Shown here in pieces: positions 52,844-61,755 of a stretch of 64,000 nt of DNA. The notes under the pieces were generated by a model. It had not been told where the DNA came from and did not search any database. It saw nothing but the letters and a program-made list of their open reading frames with translations. Source of the DNA: Chryseobacterium viscerum (GTDB lineage Bacteria > Bacteroidota > Bacteroidia > Flavobacteriales > Weeksellaceae); NCBI RefSeq assembly GCF_025949665.1, contig NZ_JAPDFT010000003.1, positions 1 through 64,000 of the forward strand, in the 5' to 3' direction. Position 1 is the first letter of the stretch. Each line of letters opens with the position of its first letter. The translations under genes and the position numbers were made by a program.

Positions 52844-53590
52844 TTATAATATTAATACATTTTCATTCTTTAGAAATGATGCATAATAATCCGGAATCCC
52901 GCTTTCCTTTATCTGACGGGCAGTTTCCTCAATCGGATAGGGTAATTGTACAATTTCAGGTGTTATTTTTTCTTCATCTAAAGTCAATATGATATAAGAA
53001 GCCAGTCTGTTTTCTTCTTTAGAACGGCCCACGGAGCCACAATTAATGGCCCATGTCTTATTTTCAAACTGCTTTTTAAAAGATAAATGAGTATGTCCCA
53101 TCACGATGACGTCAGATTGAGAGTCTTTCAGCATATTAGTAAAAATATCATCCTTTTCTGATTCATATAAATAGGTATCATTGCTCGATAAACTGGAATG
53201 AACCAGCTGAATATTCCAGTGCTTCTTCCCAACTTTATAGTTTAATTTTAAATGAAAAGGCAGCTCTGATAAAAACTTTTTGTTCTCTTCTGTAATATGT
53301 CTTTTAGAATGATCAATCGCTATGAATCTGGCATTCGTCTCTTCTTCCGAATGTTTGGACAAAGGAACAACAGGAATATCAAAAGCAATTCTTTCATCAT
53401 GATTTCCCATCAGACAAGGAATGTTCAGGCTTGTTATTTTTTCTATCACTTCATTTCCCCAGGGTGCAAAATCCACCAGATCTCCCAAACAGAACTTCTG
53501 CCTGATTCCTCTCTGTTCTATATCTTTCAACACTACTTCCAATGCAGGGAGATTTCCATGCACATCACTAAAAACAGCTACCTGTATCAT
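52844..53590 (-). CDS. Metallophosphoesterase family protein
   Basis: 248 residues of the calcineurin-like YfcE/phosphodiesterase branch. Metal-binding motifs occur in order: FSDVHGNLPAL (D-x-H), CLGDLVDFAP (G-D), GNHDE (G-N-H-D/E), and HTHLSF (G-H-T-H). It hydrolyses phosphodiesters or nucleotides of unknown identity. It lies 40 bp upstream of the LysR gene and may be co-transcribed with it. Confidence 0.88.
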   Translation of the reverse strand: MIQVAVFSDVHGNLPALEVVLKDIEQRGIRQKFCLGDLVDFAPWGNEVIEKITSLNIPCLMGNHDERIAFDIPVVPLSKHSEEETNARFIAIDHSKRHITEENKKFLSELPFHLKLNYKVGKKHWNIQLVHSSLSSNDTYLYESEKDDIFTNMLKDSQSDVIVMGHTHLSFKKQFENKTWAINCGSVGRSKEENRLASYIILTLDEEKITPEIVQLPYPIEETARQIKESGIPDYYASFLKNENVLIL

Positions 53591-53769
53591 TGTCCTTCAA
53601 TTTGTTAAACAAATTTACATGACGGAAAGGAATTTCAGTCCGGATATGATATGACATTTTACCATGAAAGGGAAATAGTCAATAGTCAATTTTTGCTGCG
53701 CAAAGTCAATAGTGAATGATTAACTGCTGATTAGAAATACCTGTTATATATAAACAAATCGGCTGCACT

Positions 53770-53955
53770 CAATCCCGAACAACGCACCCCAAACCTGTAA
53801 AAAATTCACAAGCGAAGCGAATTGACTTTTCACCATTCACAATCAACAAACCCCGAACCACGCACCCCGAACCGTGTAAAAAATTCAAAAGCAAAGCAGA
53901 TTGCCCGCTCACTCTCAACCTTCAACTTTAAACCCAAAACATTGAACCCAACAAA
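53770..53955. repeat. Cluster of degenerate intergenic repeats
   Basis: Two imperfect copies of a ~57-bp unit (53770-53826 and 53847-53906) share ACGCACCCC and TGTAAAAAATTCA, and each holds a reversed copy of the element at 15651-15690. From 53914 an AAC-phased heptad stretch (CTCAACC, TTCAACT, TTAAACC and so on) runs to 53955. The gap 53591-54053 contains no gene. Confidence 0.6.
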
Positions 53956-54016
53956 CTATAATTTAAATAATACTTCCCTATAATTTATATTATTTTTATT
54001 ATACAAACATCCATCC

Positions 54017-54024
54017 TAACTTTG
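54017..54024 (+). promoter_or_regulatory. -7 promoter element of the mdaB-like operon
   Basis: TAACTTTG matches TAnnTTTG and lies 29 nt upstream of the ATG at 54054. No convincing -33 TTG is present. Confidence 0.5.
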
Positions 54025-54053
54025 CAGAGTAAAATTTAAACAATCATAAAAAA

Positions 54054-54671
54054 ATGAAAAAAGTACTAATCATCAACGGAGGACAGAATTTCGGACATTC
54101 CGGAGGAAAATATAATCAGACTATCGCAGAAAATACATTAGAAGCTCTTAAAGAATTTGATAATGTAGAAGTAAAGATAACCAATGTAAGTGAAAACTAC
54201 GACAAAAATGAAGAAGTGCAAAAATTTGTATGGGCAGATTACATCATTTACCATACTCCTATCTGGTGGTTCCAGCTTCCGAACGGATTGAAAAAATATA
54301 TTGATGAAGTTTTCACAGCAGGACATGCCAAAGGAATTTATATGAGTGACGGAAGAAAAGCTGAGAATCCGGAAATCAACTATGGAACTGGAGGAATGCT
54401 TGGAGGAAGAAAATATATGCTGACCACAAGCTGGAACGCTCCTGCAACGGCTTTCACACTTCCCGGAGAATTTTTCAGTGAAAAAAGTGTGGATGATGGA
54501 CCGTTATTTGGTTTCCATAGAATGAATGCTTTTGTCTCATTAGAGAAAATGGAAAGCTTCCACTTCCATGATGTGGAGAAAAATGCCAATGTAGAGCGTG
54601 ATATGAAGCTTTACAGAGAACATGTAAGAAACGTATTTGAAAAAGAATTAAAACAAGAATTAGTATCATGA
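54054..54671 (+). CDS. NAD(P)H quinone oxidoreductase, MdaB-like
   Basis: 205 residues with a flavodoxin-like fold: KKVLIINGGQNFGHSGGKYN at the start (FMN/FAD phosphate loop), YIIYHTPIWWFQLPNGLKKY and GGRKYMLTTSWNAP, all typical of the MdaB group. It makes two-electron reductions of quinones and protects against electrophiles. First gene of a 2.5-kb operon; its stop overlaps the start of the next gene by 4 bp. Confidence 0.87.
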   Translation: MKKVLIINGGQNFGHSGGKYNQTIAENTLEALKEFDNVEVKITNVSENYDKNEEVQKFVWADYIIYHTPIWWFQLPNGLKKYIDEVFTAGHAKGIYMSDGRKAENPEINYGTGGMLGGRKYMLTTSWNAPATAFTLPGEFFSEKSVDDGPLFGFHRMNAFVSLEKMESFHFHDVEKNANVERDMKLYREHVRNVFEKELKQELVS

Positions 54672-55552
54672 AAAGAATACTGATAACAGGTATTACCGGC
54701 TATATTGGCGGAAGTATCGCAAAAAAACTGCTTGACAGAAATTATGAAGTGACAGGATTAGTTCGTAATGAAGCTCATGTACAGGAACTGGAATCATTGG
54801 GAATCAAAACCATTATCGGGAATATTCACAATGAAGATTTAATAAAAACAGCCATTAACGGTGTTGATGCAGTAATCCATAATGCTGATTCTGCAGATGA
54901 TGCCTATGCTGTGGATAATTTTATCAAAGCAATGGAAGGAAGCCATAAAACATTCATATTTACTTCAGGATCTGCTATTTTCGGAGGTAAAGAAAATGGT
55001 AAAAGAAGTGATTTTGTTTTTACAGAAGATTTTCCTTTGACTCCAAGACTGGAAATGGCATCAAGAGTACTTATTAACAATTATGTTCTTCAATCTGTTC
55101 AAAAAGATATAAGAAGTATCATTATTGTTCCTACCATGGTTTATGGAGAAGGTCTTGGAATAAAAAAAGACAGCATCCAGATTCCGGCTTTGGTTAATTT
55201 TTCTCAGAAAAAAGGGGCCGGTATTTATTTTGGGGAAGGTGAAAACATCTGGTCCAACTTACATATTGAAGATTTGGCAGATCTGTATGTACTGGCCCTG
55301 GAAAAGGCTAAAGGAGGTTCCATCTATTATGCAGAAAATGGTTCTTTCTCTTTAAAAAACATCGCAGAAGTTATCAGTAAAAAATATAATCTGAAACCAG
55401 CACAATCTTTAAGTATACAGGATGCTGTTGACAATTTCGGACCTGCAGGCGGCTACTTTGGTTTTGCATCCAACAGCAGATGTAATGCAGACAAAGCAAG
55501 AACAGAACTGGAATGGAAACCTATCTATAACTCAATTGAACATTTTATTTAA
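54668..55552 (+). CDS. NAD-dependent epimerase/dehydratase family protein
   Basis: 294 residues with an extended SDR/Rossmann fold: MKRILITGITGYIGGSIAKK carries the GxxGxxG dinucleotide motif. The usual YxxxK catalytic pair is not obvious (MASRVLINNY at the equivalent site), so it may be an atypical or NmrA-like member. It overlaps the upstream MdaB-like gene by 4 bp and precedes the monooxygenase gene by one base, so all are co-translated. Confidence 0.83.
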   Translation: MKRILITGITGYIGGSIAKKLLDRNYEVTGLVRNEAHVQELESLGIKTIIGNIHNEDLIKTAINGVDAVIHNADSADDAYAVDNFIKAMEGSHKTFIFTSGSAIFGGKENGKRSDFVFTEDFPLTPRLEMASRVLINNYVLQSVQKDIRSIIIVPTMVYGEGLGIKKDSIQIPALVNFSQKKGAGIYFGEGENIWSNLHIEDLADLYVLALEKAKGGSIYYAENGSFSLKNIAEVISKKYNLKPAQSLSIQDAVDNFGPAGGYFGFASNSRCNADKARTELEWKPIYNSIEHFI

Positions 55553-55553
55553 T

Positions 55554-55841
55554 ATGAAAATTCATCTTACAGCAATTATAAAAGCCAAAGAAGAACATCA
55601 GGCAGAAGTATTGGAAGCTCTTCAGAATATGGTAAAAGAAACAAGAAAGGAAGAAGCTTGCGAGCTTTACAATCTTCACCAGGGAATTGAAGACAAAAAC
55701 GAATTTGTTTTCTACGAAATCTGGAAAAGTAAAGAAGGGCTGGCTCAGCACAATCAACAACCTTACATTCAGGCTTTCGGAGCTTTGGTGGATGAAAAAC
55801 TTCAGGAAAAACCACAGATTTATACCACCAATATCATTTAA
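55554..55841 (+). CDS. Antibiotic biosynthesis monooxygenase (ABM) domain protein
   Basis: 95 residues from the ATG at 55554, one base after the previous stop; a longer frame reaching back to 55422 lies in the upstream gene and is not used. The dimeric ferredoxin-like ABM fold is shown by HLTAIIKAKEEHQAEVLEAL and FVFYEIWKSKEGLAQH with YIQAFG. ABM proteins oxidise quinols or act as stress-linked mono-oxygenases. Confidence 0.85.
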   Translation: MKIHLTAIIKAKEEHQAEVLEALQNMVKETRKEEACELYNLHQGIEDKNEFVFYEIWKSKEGLAQHNQQPYIQAFGALVDEKLQEKPQIYTTNII

Positions 55842-55842
55842 T

Positions 55843-56595
55843 ATGAAAAAATTAGCGTTTTTAATGCTGGCGATCCTCACGATAGGATTCGCTCAGGCAC
55901 AAACCAAAAAATCAAAAAATATGAAAAAGAAAATATTATTCGTGGTAACCAGCCATGATAAAAAAGGAAGTACCGGTGAAGATACAGGATATTATCTTGG
56001 GGAAGTTTCCCATCCATGGGAAGTTCTTCACAAAGCAGGATATGAAATTGACTTCGTAAGTCCGAAAGGCGGAACTCCTCCTGTAGACGGCTTCGATTTG
56101 ACAGATCCTGTAAACAAAGAGTTCTGGGAAAATCAGGAGTACAAAAACAAGATTGATCATTCTATGACCCCATCACAGGTGAACCCGAAAGAGTATTCAA
56201 CGATCTTTTATGCGGGAGGACACGGAGCCATGTGGGATTTTGCAGACAATAAGGAACTGGCAGATATTGCTTCTAAAATTTATGAAAACGGAGGTATTGT
56301 ATCGGCTGTATGTCATGGTCCTGCAGGTTTGGTGAATATCAAACTCAATAATGGGAAATATCTTGTAGACGGAAAGAAAATCAATGCTTTCACCAATGAA
56401 GAGGAATCTGAAGTAAAATTAACAGACGTTGTTCCTTTCTTGCTGGAAAATAAGCTGAAAGAAAGAGGAGCAAAATTTGAAAAATCAGGACTTTGGCAGA
56501 ATCATGTGGTAACTGATCAGAGAGTGATCACAGGACAGAATCCACAATCTGCAAAAAGCGTTGGAGAAGCTATAGTAAAAGAATTAAATAAATAA
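55843..56595 (+). CDS. DJ-1/PfpI family protein (Hsp31-like), with signal peptide
   Basis: 250 residues from the ATG at 55843, one base after the previous stop. Unlike most relatives it starts with a signal peptide (LAFLMLAILTIGFAQAQ). The core starts at KKKILFVVTSHDKKG and has the nucleophilic Cys in SAVCHGPAGL and AGGHGAMWDF. Such proteins detoxify methylglyoxal or act as chaperones. The predicted location is the periplasm. It ends the MdaB operon. Confidence 0.88.
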   Translation: MKKLAFLMLAILTIGFAQAQTKKSKNMKKKILFVVTSHDKKGSTGEDTGYYLGEVSHPWEVLHKAGYEIDFVSPKGGTPPVDGFDLTDPVNKEFWENQEYKNKIDHSMTPSQVNPKEYSTIFYAGGHGAMWDFADNKELADIASKIYENGGIVSAVCHGPAGLVNIKLNNGKYLVDGKKINAFTNEEESEVKLTDVVPFLLENKLKERGAKFEKSGLWQNHVVTDQRVITGQNPQSAKSVGEAIVKELNK

Positions 56596-56674
56596 CAGAC
56601 AATTTTTAACCACAACAAGTTAATCGATGTACTGAAAATTGAGATTGTCTCAAAAGTCAAATTATTTGGACTTT

Positions 56675-56754
56675 GTCATTCTGACGAAGGAAGAATTTCA
56701 TTAGCAATCAATCACCTGAGATTCTTCATTACATTTCATTTCATTCAGAATGAC
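56675..56754. repeat. Intergenic inverted repeat (GTCATTCTGA)
   Basis: GTCATTCTGA (56675) and TCAGAATGAC (56745) are perfect inverted 10-mers flanking CGAAGGAAGAATTTCA and GAGATTCTTCATT, giving a long hairpin. A half-copy with AGAGATTCCTCCTTCATCGG then AATGACA occurs at 57907-57934. It is likely a dispersed palindromic element. Confidence 0.7.
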
Positions 56755-56830
56755 ATTTTTGTGATAGCTTTTAGCAAATAAAAGGTTTGACGGAGTGGTT
56801 AATAAAAAAAATAATTAAGTATAAAACAAA

Positions 56831-57814
56831 ATGGAATACAGAAAATTAGGAAACACTGACTTAGAATTATCAACAATCACCCATGGGGCTTTTGCTATCG
56901 GCGGAAACATGTGGGGCGGTAATGAAAAACAGGATTCTATCAACTCCATTCATGCATCATTGGATCACGGAGTAACTTCTATCGACACAGCACCATTCTA
57001 TGGTTTCGGATTGAGTGAAGAAATGATCGGTGAAGCCATCAAAGGAAAAGACCGTTCAAAAATCCAGCTTTTAACAAAATTCGGACTGGTATGGGACGGA
57101 AGCAACAATGGAAAAGGCGAATTTTTCTTTGATGCAGAAGACGAAGGAAAAACTCTTCCTGTTTATAAATTAGCTTCCAAAGAAAACATCATCAAAGAAG
57201 TTGAAGAAAGCTTACAAAGATTAGGGACAGATTATATAGACCTTTTACAGCTTCACTGGCCGGACAGCACTACTCCTATCTGTGAAACTATGGAAGCTAT
57301 GGAATTATTAATTCAGCAGGGGAAAATCCGTGCTGCAGGGGTAAGTAACTATAGTGTAGCTCAAATGGAAGAAGCTAACAGAACTTTAAAGCTTTCCAGC
57401 AACCAGGTTTCTTACAGTATGCTGAACCGTGCTATTGAAAAAGATCTTGTTCCTTATTCTTTGGAAAACAATTCAGGAATTATCGTATACAGCCCAATGG
57501 AAAGAGGTCTTTTAACAGGTAAATATTTTAAAGAAACCCAATTAAAAGATAATGACCACAGAAATGGATATTTCTCACAGTTTGATTTGAATAAAGTGAA
57601 AACTTTTTTAGAAAAAATTGAACCTATTGCTCAGGAAAAAGGAGCAAGTCTTTCTCAGCTTGTATTAAGATGGACTACTCTGCAACCCGCAATTACAGTA
57701 GTATTAGCCGGAGCAAGAAATGCACAGCAAGCCATCGAAAATGCAAAAGCAATATCTATTGACCTTTCTCAGGAAGAATTGAACTTCATCAATTCAGCAT
57801 TGAGCGAAATTTAA
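56831..57814 (+). CDS. Aldo/keto reductase
   Basis: 327 residues: DHGVTSIDTAPFYGFGLSEE (Asp and Tyr), LLTKFGLVWDG (Lys region), YIDLLQLHWPDSTTP (His) and a C-terminal VVLAGARNAQQAIENA for NADPH. It is closer to the multi-strand AKR11/YghZ-like group than the AKR at 49893. It follows the MdaB operon but has its own upstream gap. Confidence 0.9.
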   Translation: MEYRKLGNTDLELSTITHGAFAIGGNMWGGNEKQDSINSIHASLDHGVTSIDTAPFYGFGLSEEMIGEAIKGKDRSKIQLLTKFGLVWDGSNNGKGEFFFDAEDEGKTLPVYKLASKENIIKEVEESLQRLGTDYIDLLQLHWPDSTTPICETMEAMELLIQQGKIRAAGVSNYSVAQMEEANRTLKLSSNQVSYSMLNRAIEKDLVPYSLENNSGIIVYSPMERGLLTGKYFKETQLKDNDHRNGYFSQFDLNKVKTFLEKIEPIAQEKGASLSQLVLRWTTLQPAITVVLAGARNAQQAIENAKAISIDLSQEELNFINSALSEI

Positions 57815-58050
57815 TATAAAGGCTGGAAGATGGAGGTACGAAGATGGAAGTTCTATTAGTGTATTGATAATTAACAGGCTTCTATTGTACTATTCTGGAT
57901 ATAACAAAGAGATTCCTCCTTCATCGGAATGACAATTGAAGTTGAATTGTACATCAATCAAAATCGATACAATTCCATCTGTTATCCGACTTTAATAACG
58001 TCCCTCTCCCATCTTCCAGCATCCCTCCCTTAACCCCAAACCTCATAAAA

Positions 58051-59019
58051 ATGAAAAATAATCTGATCAAAATGTTCGGGTTAGCTACTCTGCTGACTAT
58101 AAACAGCATGAGTTTAAAAGCTCAGACACTTGTCAATCCGGAAGATCAATCATGGTTTCCTTCTGCTTACGGAGCACAGGACGAAATCGGAGCCGCCAAT
58201 TTATTGACTCCTGAAGTTGTAAAACAGGCTCTGCGACTCGTGAAACAGGGTAAAACGTTAGCACTTGCCGTTCCTATTGACAAAAACCTTCCGGCTTTCA
58301 GACACAGAAGTTTCAATTTATATAATATTCAGCCTGGAGAACAGGGCGGAAAAAGTATAGGTCCCAATAAATTTACATTCAATGATGAACTTGTAAACGG
58401 ATGGACCGGAGTAGGAACACAGTTGAACGGTATCGGACACATCGGAATTGACAACACCTACTACAACGGAAATAAAGCAACAGACTTTGTAACCGTAGAA
58501 GGCGTAAAAAAACTGGGTGTTGAAAAAGTACCTCCTTTCGTTACTCGTGGTGTAGTCCTTGATATGACGGCCCATTATGGAAAATCAATAGTACCCGGAG
58601 GAACAGAATTTACGGTAGAAGACATCAAATCTGTTTTAAAGAGACAGGGACTTACTCTAAGAAAAGGAGACATCATTCTTTTCAATACCGGATGGCTTGA
58701 ATTAATTGGTAAAAACAACCAGCAATTCTTAGAAACAGAACCGGGAATTGGAATGGATGCCGCAAAATGGCTTGCCGATCAGGGAATCGTAGCTTTTGGC
58801 GGTGACACATGGGCTTCTGAAGTATATCCTAATCCGAAAAGTAAAGAAGAATTTCCTATCAACCAGTTTATGCTGGCTAAAAAAGGAATTTATAATCTGG
58901 AACTGATTGACAGCCGTCCTTTGGTAAAGCAAAAAGTCTGGGAATTTTTATTCGTACTTGGACAGCCTTTATACATAGGTTCTACTCAGGTGAATGTGAA
59001 TCCTGTAGCTATTTATTAA
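58051..59019 (+). CDS. Cyclase family protein (kynurenine-formamidase-like), secreted
   Basis: 322 residues, with a signal peptide ending LKAQ. The cyclase-family metal site is visible in NGIGHIGIDNTYYNG (His and Asp replacing the usual HxGTHxD, i.e. an altered version) and in TRGVVLDMTAHYGKS. The C-terminal GGDTWASEVYPNP is conserved. The activity might be amide or lactone hydrolysis. The change in the first metal motif makes catalysis less certain. Confidence 0.83.
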   Translation: MKNNLIKMFGLATLLTINSMSLKAQTLVNPEDQSWFPSAYGAQDEIGAANLLTPEVVKQALRLVKQGKTLALAVPIDKNLPAFRHRSFNLYNIQPGEQGGKSIGPNKFTFNDELVNGWTGVGTQLNGIGHIGIDNTYYNGNKATDFVTVEGVKKLGVEKVPPFVTRGVVLDMTAHYGKSIVPGGTEFTVEDIKSVLKRQGLTLRKGDIILFNTGWLELIGKNNQQFLETEPGIGMDAAKWLADQGIVAFGGDTWASEVYPNPKSKEEFPINQFMLAKKGIYNLELIDSRPLVKQKVWEFLFVLGQPLYIGSTQVNVNPVAIY

Positions 59020-59154
59020 TTTAAATACTAAAAACATAATTTGAGAAACAAAGAGACAATGTAATTCCGGTTTAAAAAAATAAAATTAACCTTAGAATTT
59101 ATTTTTAGAATTAATACCCAAACTGTGTTACACTGTCACTTTGCATCTTGCATT

Positions 59155-59190
59155 AAAACGGCCTTTCAAAATTTGAAAGGCCGTTTTTAA
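59155..59190. terminator. Bidirectional rho-independent terminator
   Basis: Near-perfect palindrome with arms AAAACGGCCTTTCAAA and TTTGAAAGGCCGTTTT, between the convergent cyclase and AhpD-like genes. Confidence 0.92.
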
Positions 59191-59262
59191 TAAAGTAAAC
59201 ATCCGTAAAATAATGCAGTTTCAATCAACCTCCATCTTCCAGCACCCTGCTTCCTTACTTCA

Positions 59263-59706
59263 CTATTTTGCAATCGGAAGATGAGTACTTACTGCAATTC
59301 TGTTCCATGCATTGATCGTAATAATCGCCATAATAATCTGAGCGATCTGGTTATCATCAAAGAAAGACTTCGCTTTCTGATACGTTTCTTCTGTTAAACC
59401 TTTATCGCTGATCAGTGTAATTTCTTCTGTCATTGACAATAGCACCTGCTCTTCTTCAGTGAAAAATTCTTTTGCTTCCGTCCATCCGTTCAGAATAAAG
59501 ATTCTTTGAGGGTTTTCTCCGTATTTGATGGCATCTTTTGTATGCATATCAAGACAGAAAGCACATTTATTGATCTGTGAAGCTCTGATCTTAATCAGCT
59601 CCTTCTGAATGTGTGTTAAAGAAATAGTTTGTAAATACCCTTCCAATCCCAGCATTGCTTTATATGCTGCTGAATCTACTGTTGCAATATTTATTCTTGC
59701 GCTCAT
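59263..59706 (-). CDS. Carboxymuconolactone decarboxylase family (AhpD-like) protein
   Basis: 147 residues. The active-site CxxC in INKCAFCLDMHTKDA is that of AhpD-like alkyl-hydroperoxidase proteins, with His following. It would reduce peroxides through a disulfide. It lies 7 bp after a DoxX gene, with a Crp-type regulator upstream in the same direction, so this is a probable three-gene stress unit. Confidence 0.88.
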   Translation of the reverse strand: MSARINIATVDSAAYKAMLGLEGYLQTISLTHIQKELIKIRASQINKCAFCLDMHTKDAIKYGENPQRIFILNGWTEAKEFFTEEEQVLLSMTEEITLISDKGLTEETYQKAKSFFDDNQIAQIIMAIITINAWNRIAVSTHLPIAK

Positions 59707-59713
59707 AATATTA

Positions 59714-60166
59714 TTATTTTTTGATTAATTGATCTATACTTAAAGAATAATGTTGTTGTACTGCCAGTAAAAGCGCGGCGGCACTTCCCACCCATACAGA
59801 ATAGTTCAGTGGGGCTTTTGGTCCTGATGCAATGGTCATGGATATGGCAAAAATCAACAGCAGGATACTGCTTCCATAGGCTGCAAACTTTGTTTTAAAT
59901 CCAAAGATCAGCATCAAAGGAAAAAGAATTTCAAAAAAGGTAGCGGCATACGCTGAAACCGTACTCAAAGACTCCGGAAGGAAAAATGTAAGCTGTCTTG
60001 TGTATTCTTTAAAACTCTCCATGTTACCCCATGATGAGTTTTCTTTGCTCCATAATCCGAACCGGTCTGCCACTGCAGAAAGCATGGTTACACCAAGAGC
60101 AAGTCTTAAAAATAGCTGCGGAAATTGATTTTTGGTCTCTGTCATTGTATTGGCTTTTAATAACAT
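59714..60166 (-). CDS. DoxX family membrane protein
   Basis: 150 residues (143 if the ATG at 60145 is used). Four transmembrane helices with FLRLALGVTMLSAVADRFGLW near the N-terminus and PLMLIFGFKTKFAAYGSS. DoxX proteins are associated with redox and sulfur metabolism or membrane oxidoreductase complexes. It is followed 7 bp later by the AhpD-like gene. Confidence 0.83.
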   Translation of the reverse strand: MLLKANTMTETKNQFPQLFLRLALGVTMLSAVADRFGLWSKENSSWGNMESFKEYTRQLTFFLPESLSTVSAYAATFFEILFPLMLIFGFKTKFAAYGSSILLLIFAISMTIASGPKAPLNYSVWVGSAAALLLAVQQHYSLSIDQLIKK

Positions 60167-60208
60167 GACAAATTTCCGGTTTCTGATCCGTAAAAATCTT
60201 AAACTGGT

Positions 60209-60781
60209 TTAAGATCGTAATTTTGCCCTGATTTCGCTTAAATATTCCGGAGTAAAACCTAAAAAGGAAGCAATTAAGTATTGCGGAATTCTCTGTATAA
60301 ACCAAGGATACAACGTACTGAAATGCACATAATATTCTTCTTTCGTCATCTCATAAATATAACGGATCCTTTTTTCGGCAGCAGCATAAGCCGTTTGATA
60401 CACCATTCTGAAGTAACGTTCCATAACGGGATGTTTTTCCAGCAAAAGCTCCTGAGACTGAAAATCAATGGCCAAAATTTTGGAATTTTCTACAGCCTGA
60501 ATATTAAAATCTGATTTCATCTGTTTTTCAAAAGCAAAAGTATCAGACATCCACCAGGTTTCAATAGCAAATTCTGTGGTTTGCTCTACTCCTTTTTCGT
60601 TCACAAAAAATTTTCTCAGGCACCCTTCCAATACGAAATATTTAAATTTACAGATATTACCTTCAACCATCAGATTTTCTTTCTTCTTCACTTTTAAAAC
60701 CTGAAAAAAAGATATGATAGAGGAAAATTCCTCATCGTTAACTGTAATGAACTTATCTAAATGTGCCTTGAAAGTTTCCAT
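60209..60781 (-). CDS. Crp/Fnr family regulator (cyclic-nucleotide-binding fold)
   Basis: 190 residues. The N-terminal jelly roll is recognisable (NLMVEGNICKFKYFVLEGCLRKFF). A Glu/Arg pair for cAMP binding is not clear, so ligand may differ. The C-terminal HTH is short (YLIASFLGFTPEYLSEIRAKL). Such small regulators are common in Bacteroidota. It is the first gene of a minus-strand unit with DoxX and AhpD, separated by 42 bp, and may regulate it. Divergent from the DUF1304 gene. Confidence 0.87.
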   Translation of the reverse strand: METFKAHLDKFITVNDEEFSSIISFFQVLKVKKKENLMVEGNICKFKYFVLEGCLRKFFVNEKGVEQTTEFAIETWWMSDTFAFEKQMKSDFNIQAVENSKILAIDFQSQELLLEKHPVMERYFRMVYQTAYAAAEKRIRYIYEMTKEEYYVHFSTLYPWFIQRIPQYLIASFLGFTPEYLSEIRAKLRS

Positions 60782-60846
60782 TGTAATATTTAGTAATCAA
60801 ACTTAACTTTATTTTTTTAGTTTTACAATGAGAAAAATATTGAATC

Positions 60847-61212
60847 ATGGAAATTGTTGCTAAAATTCTGATTGCCATTGTTGCACTGGAACACCTTTAT
60901 ATTCTTTGGATGGAAATGTTTGCATGGGAAACCAAAGGAAAAGAAGTTTTTAAAGCAGCTTTGCCTGCTGAAATGTTTAAACCTACCAAAGGACTCGCTG
61001 CCAATCAGGGACTTTACAATGGTTTTCTGGCTGCCGGACTGATTTGGTCGTTTTTGATTAAAGATCCGCAATGGCAGACCAATGTGGCATTATTCTTTTT
61101 AGGATGTGTAGCTGTAGCAGGAATCTATGGAGCAGTTTCTGCCACAAAAAAAATATTCTTCGTACAGGCACTGCCAGCAATATTGGCAATTATTTCCGTT
61201 TTACTGAAGTAA
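60847..61212 (+). CDS. DUF1304 family membrane protein
   Basis: 121 residues with four hydrophobic helices. The N-terminal EHLYILWMEMFAWE, with conserved His and Glu, and GLAANQGLYNGFLAAGL are the DUF1304 signatures. It has no known function. It is divergent from the Crp-type regulator gene, with a 65-bp shared promoter region. Confidence 0.87.
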   Translation: MEIVAKILIAIVALEHLYILWMEMFAWETKGKEVFKAALPAEMFKPTKGLAANQGLYNGFLAAGLIWSFLIKDPQWQTNVALFFLGCVAVAGIYGAVSATKKIFFVQALPAILAIISVLLK

Positions 61213-61755
61213 TTCTTATCGCTCATATTTGTAAAAATCTCCTTCAGAATATTTACCATGTCAATATGCTCTTATCTTTAGTGGTAAGGGAAAAATTGCT
61301 CTGTCTATCACATTCCATAACCAGACTTAAAACCAGCTTCTTACGTACCAAAAAAACCATTTAATATAAAATTCGTAAATTTGCATCGTCATAAAAAATT
61401 GATATACAGGTTTTTTATGCTGATCTGCATTCTGATGAAATGTAGAAATTCAAGTTGTTCAGTACACATATCTGTAATTACCTCATCCGTAATTTAATTG
61501 TAGAATTTATGTAGAAGATTAATCTCTTTTTACATACTACACTCTTTTTCTAGAGTATAATCTAATTGAAATATTTAAAAATAAACATAAGGCCCAATGG
61601 TCTGTATGCTCTTATTTTTTGTTAAAAGCTTTTATCACTATAAGCTCTGCAAATTATTTTGCACTATCGTCATCAGCAGAACAACAAAGATTAAACGTAT
61701 ATAATGAATTGGTGTACAATTTTTTATATCATTTATTAATTCAAAAATTCTGAAT
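61213..61755. other. Leader/intergenic region upstream of the betaine transporter operon
   Basis: 543 bp without a gene. A -7 match TAAATTTG at 61376-61383 would give a ~365-nt leader if it serves the transporter operon. No riboswitch consensus was recognised. The sequence is AT-rich, with no repeat found. Confidence 0.4.

Noticed and set aside
55422..55553. Upstream extension of the ABM monooxygenase frame
   Set aside because: Lies within the preceding epimerase gene; the ATG at 55554, one base after its stop, fits the domain.
55687..55842. Upstream extension of the DJ-1-like frame
   Set aside because: Lies inside the ABM gene in another frame; the ATG at 55843 starts a good signal peptide.
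61213..61755. tRNA or known riboswitch in the transporter leader
   Set aside because: No cloverleaf or recognised aptamer consensus could be found by eye.
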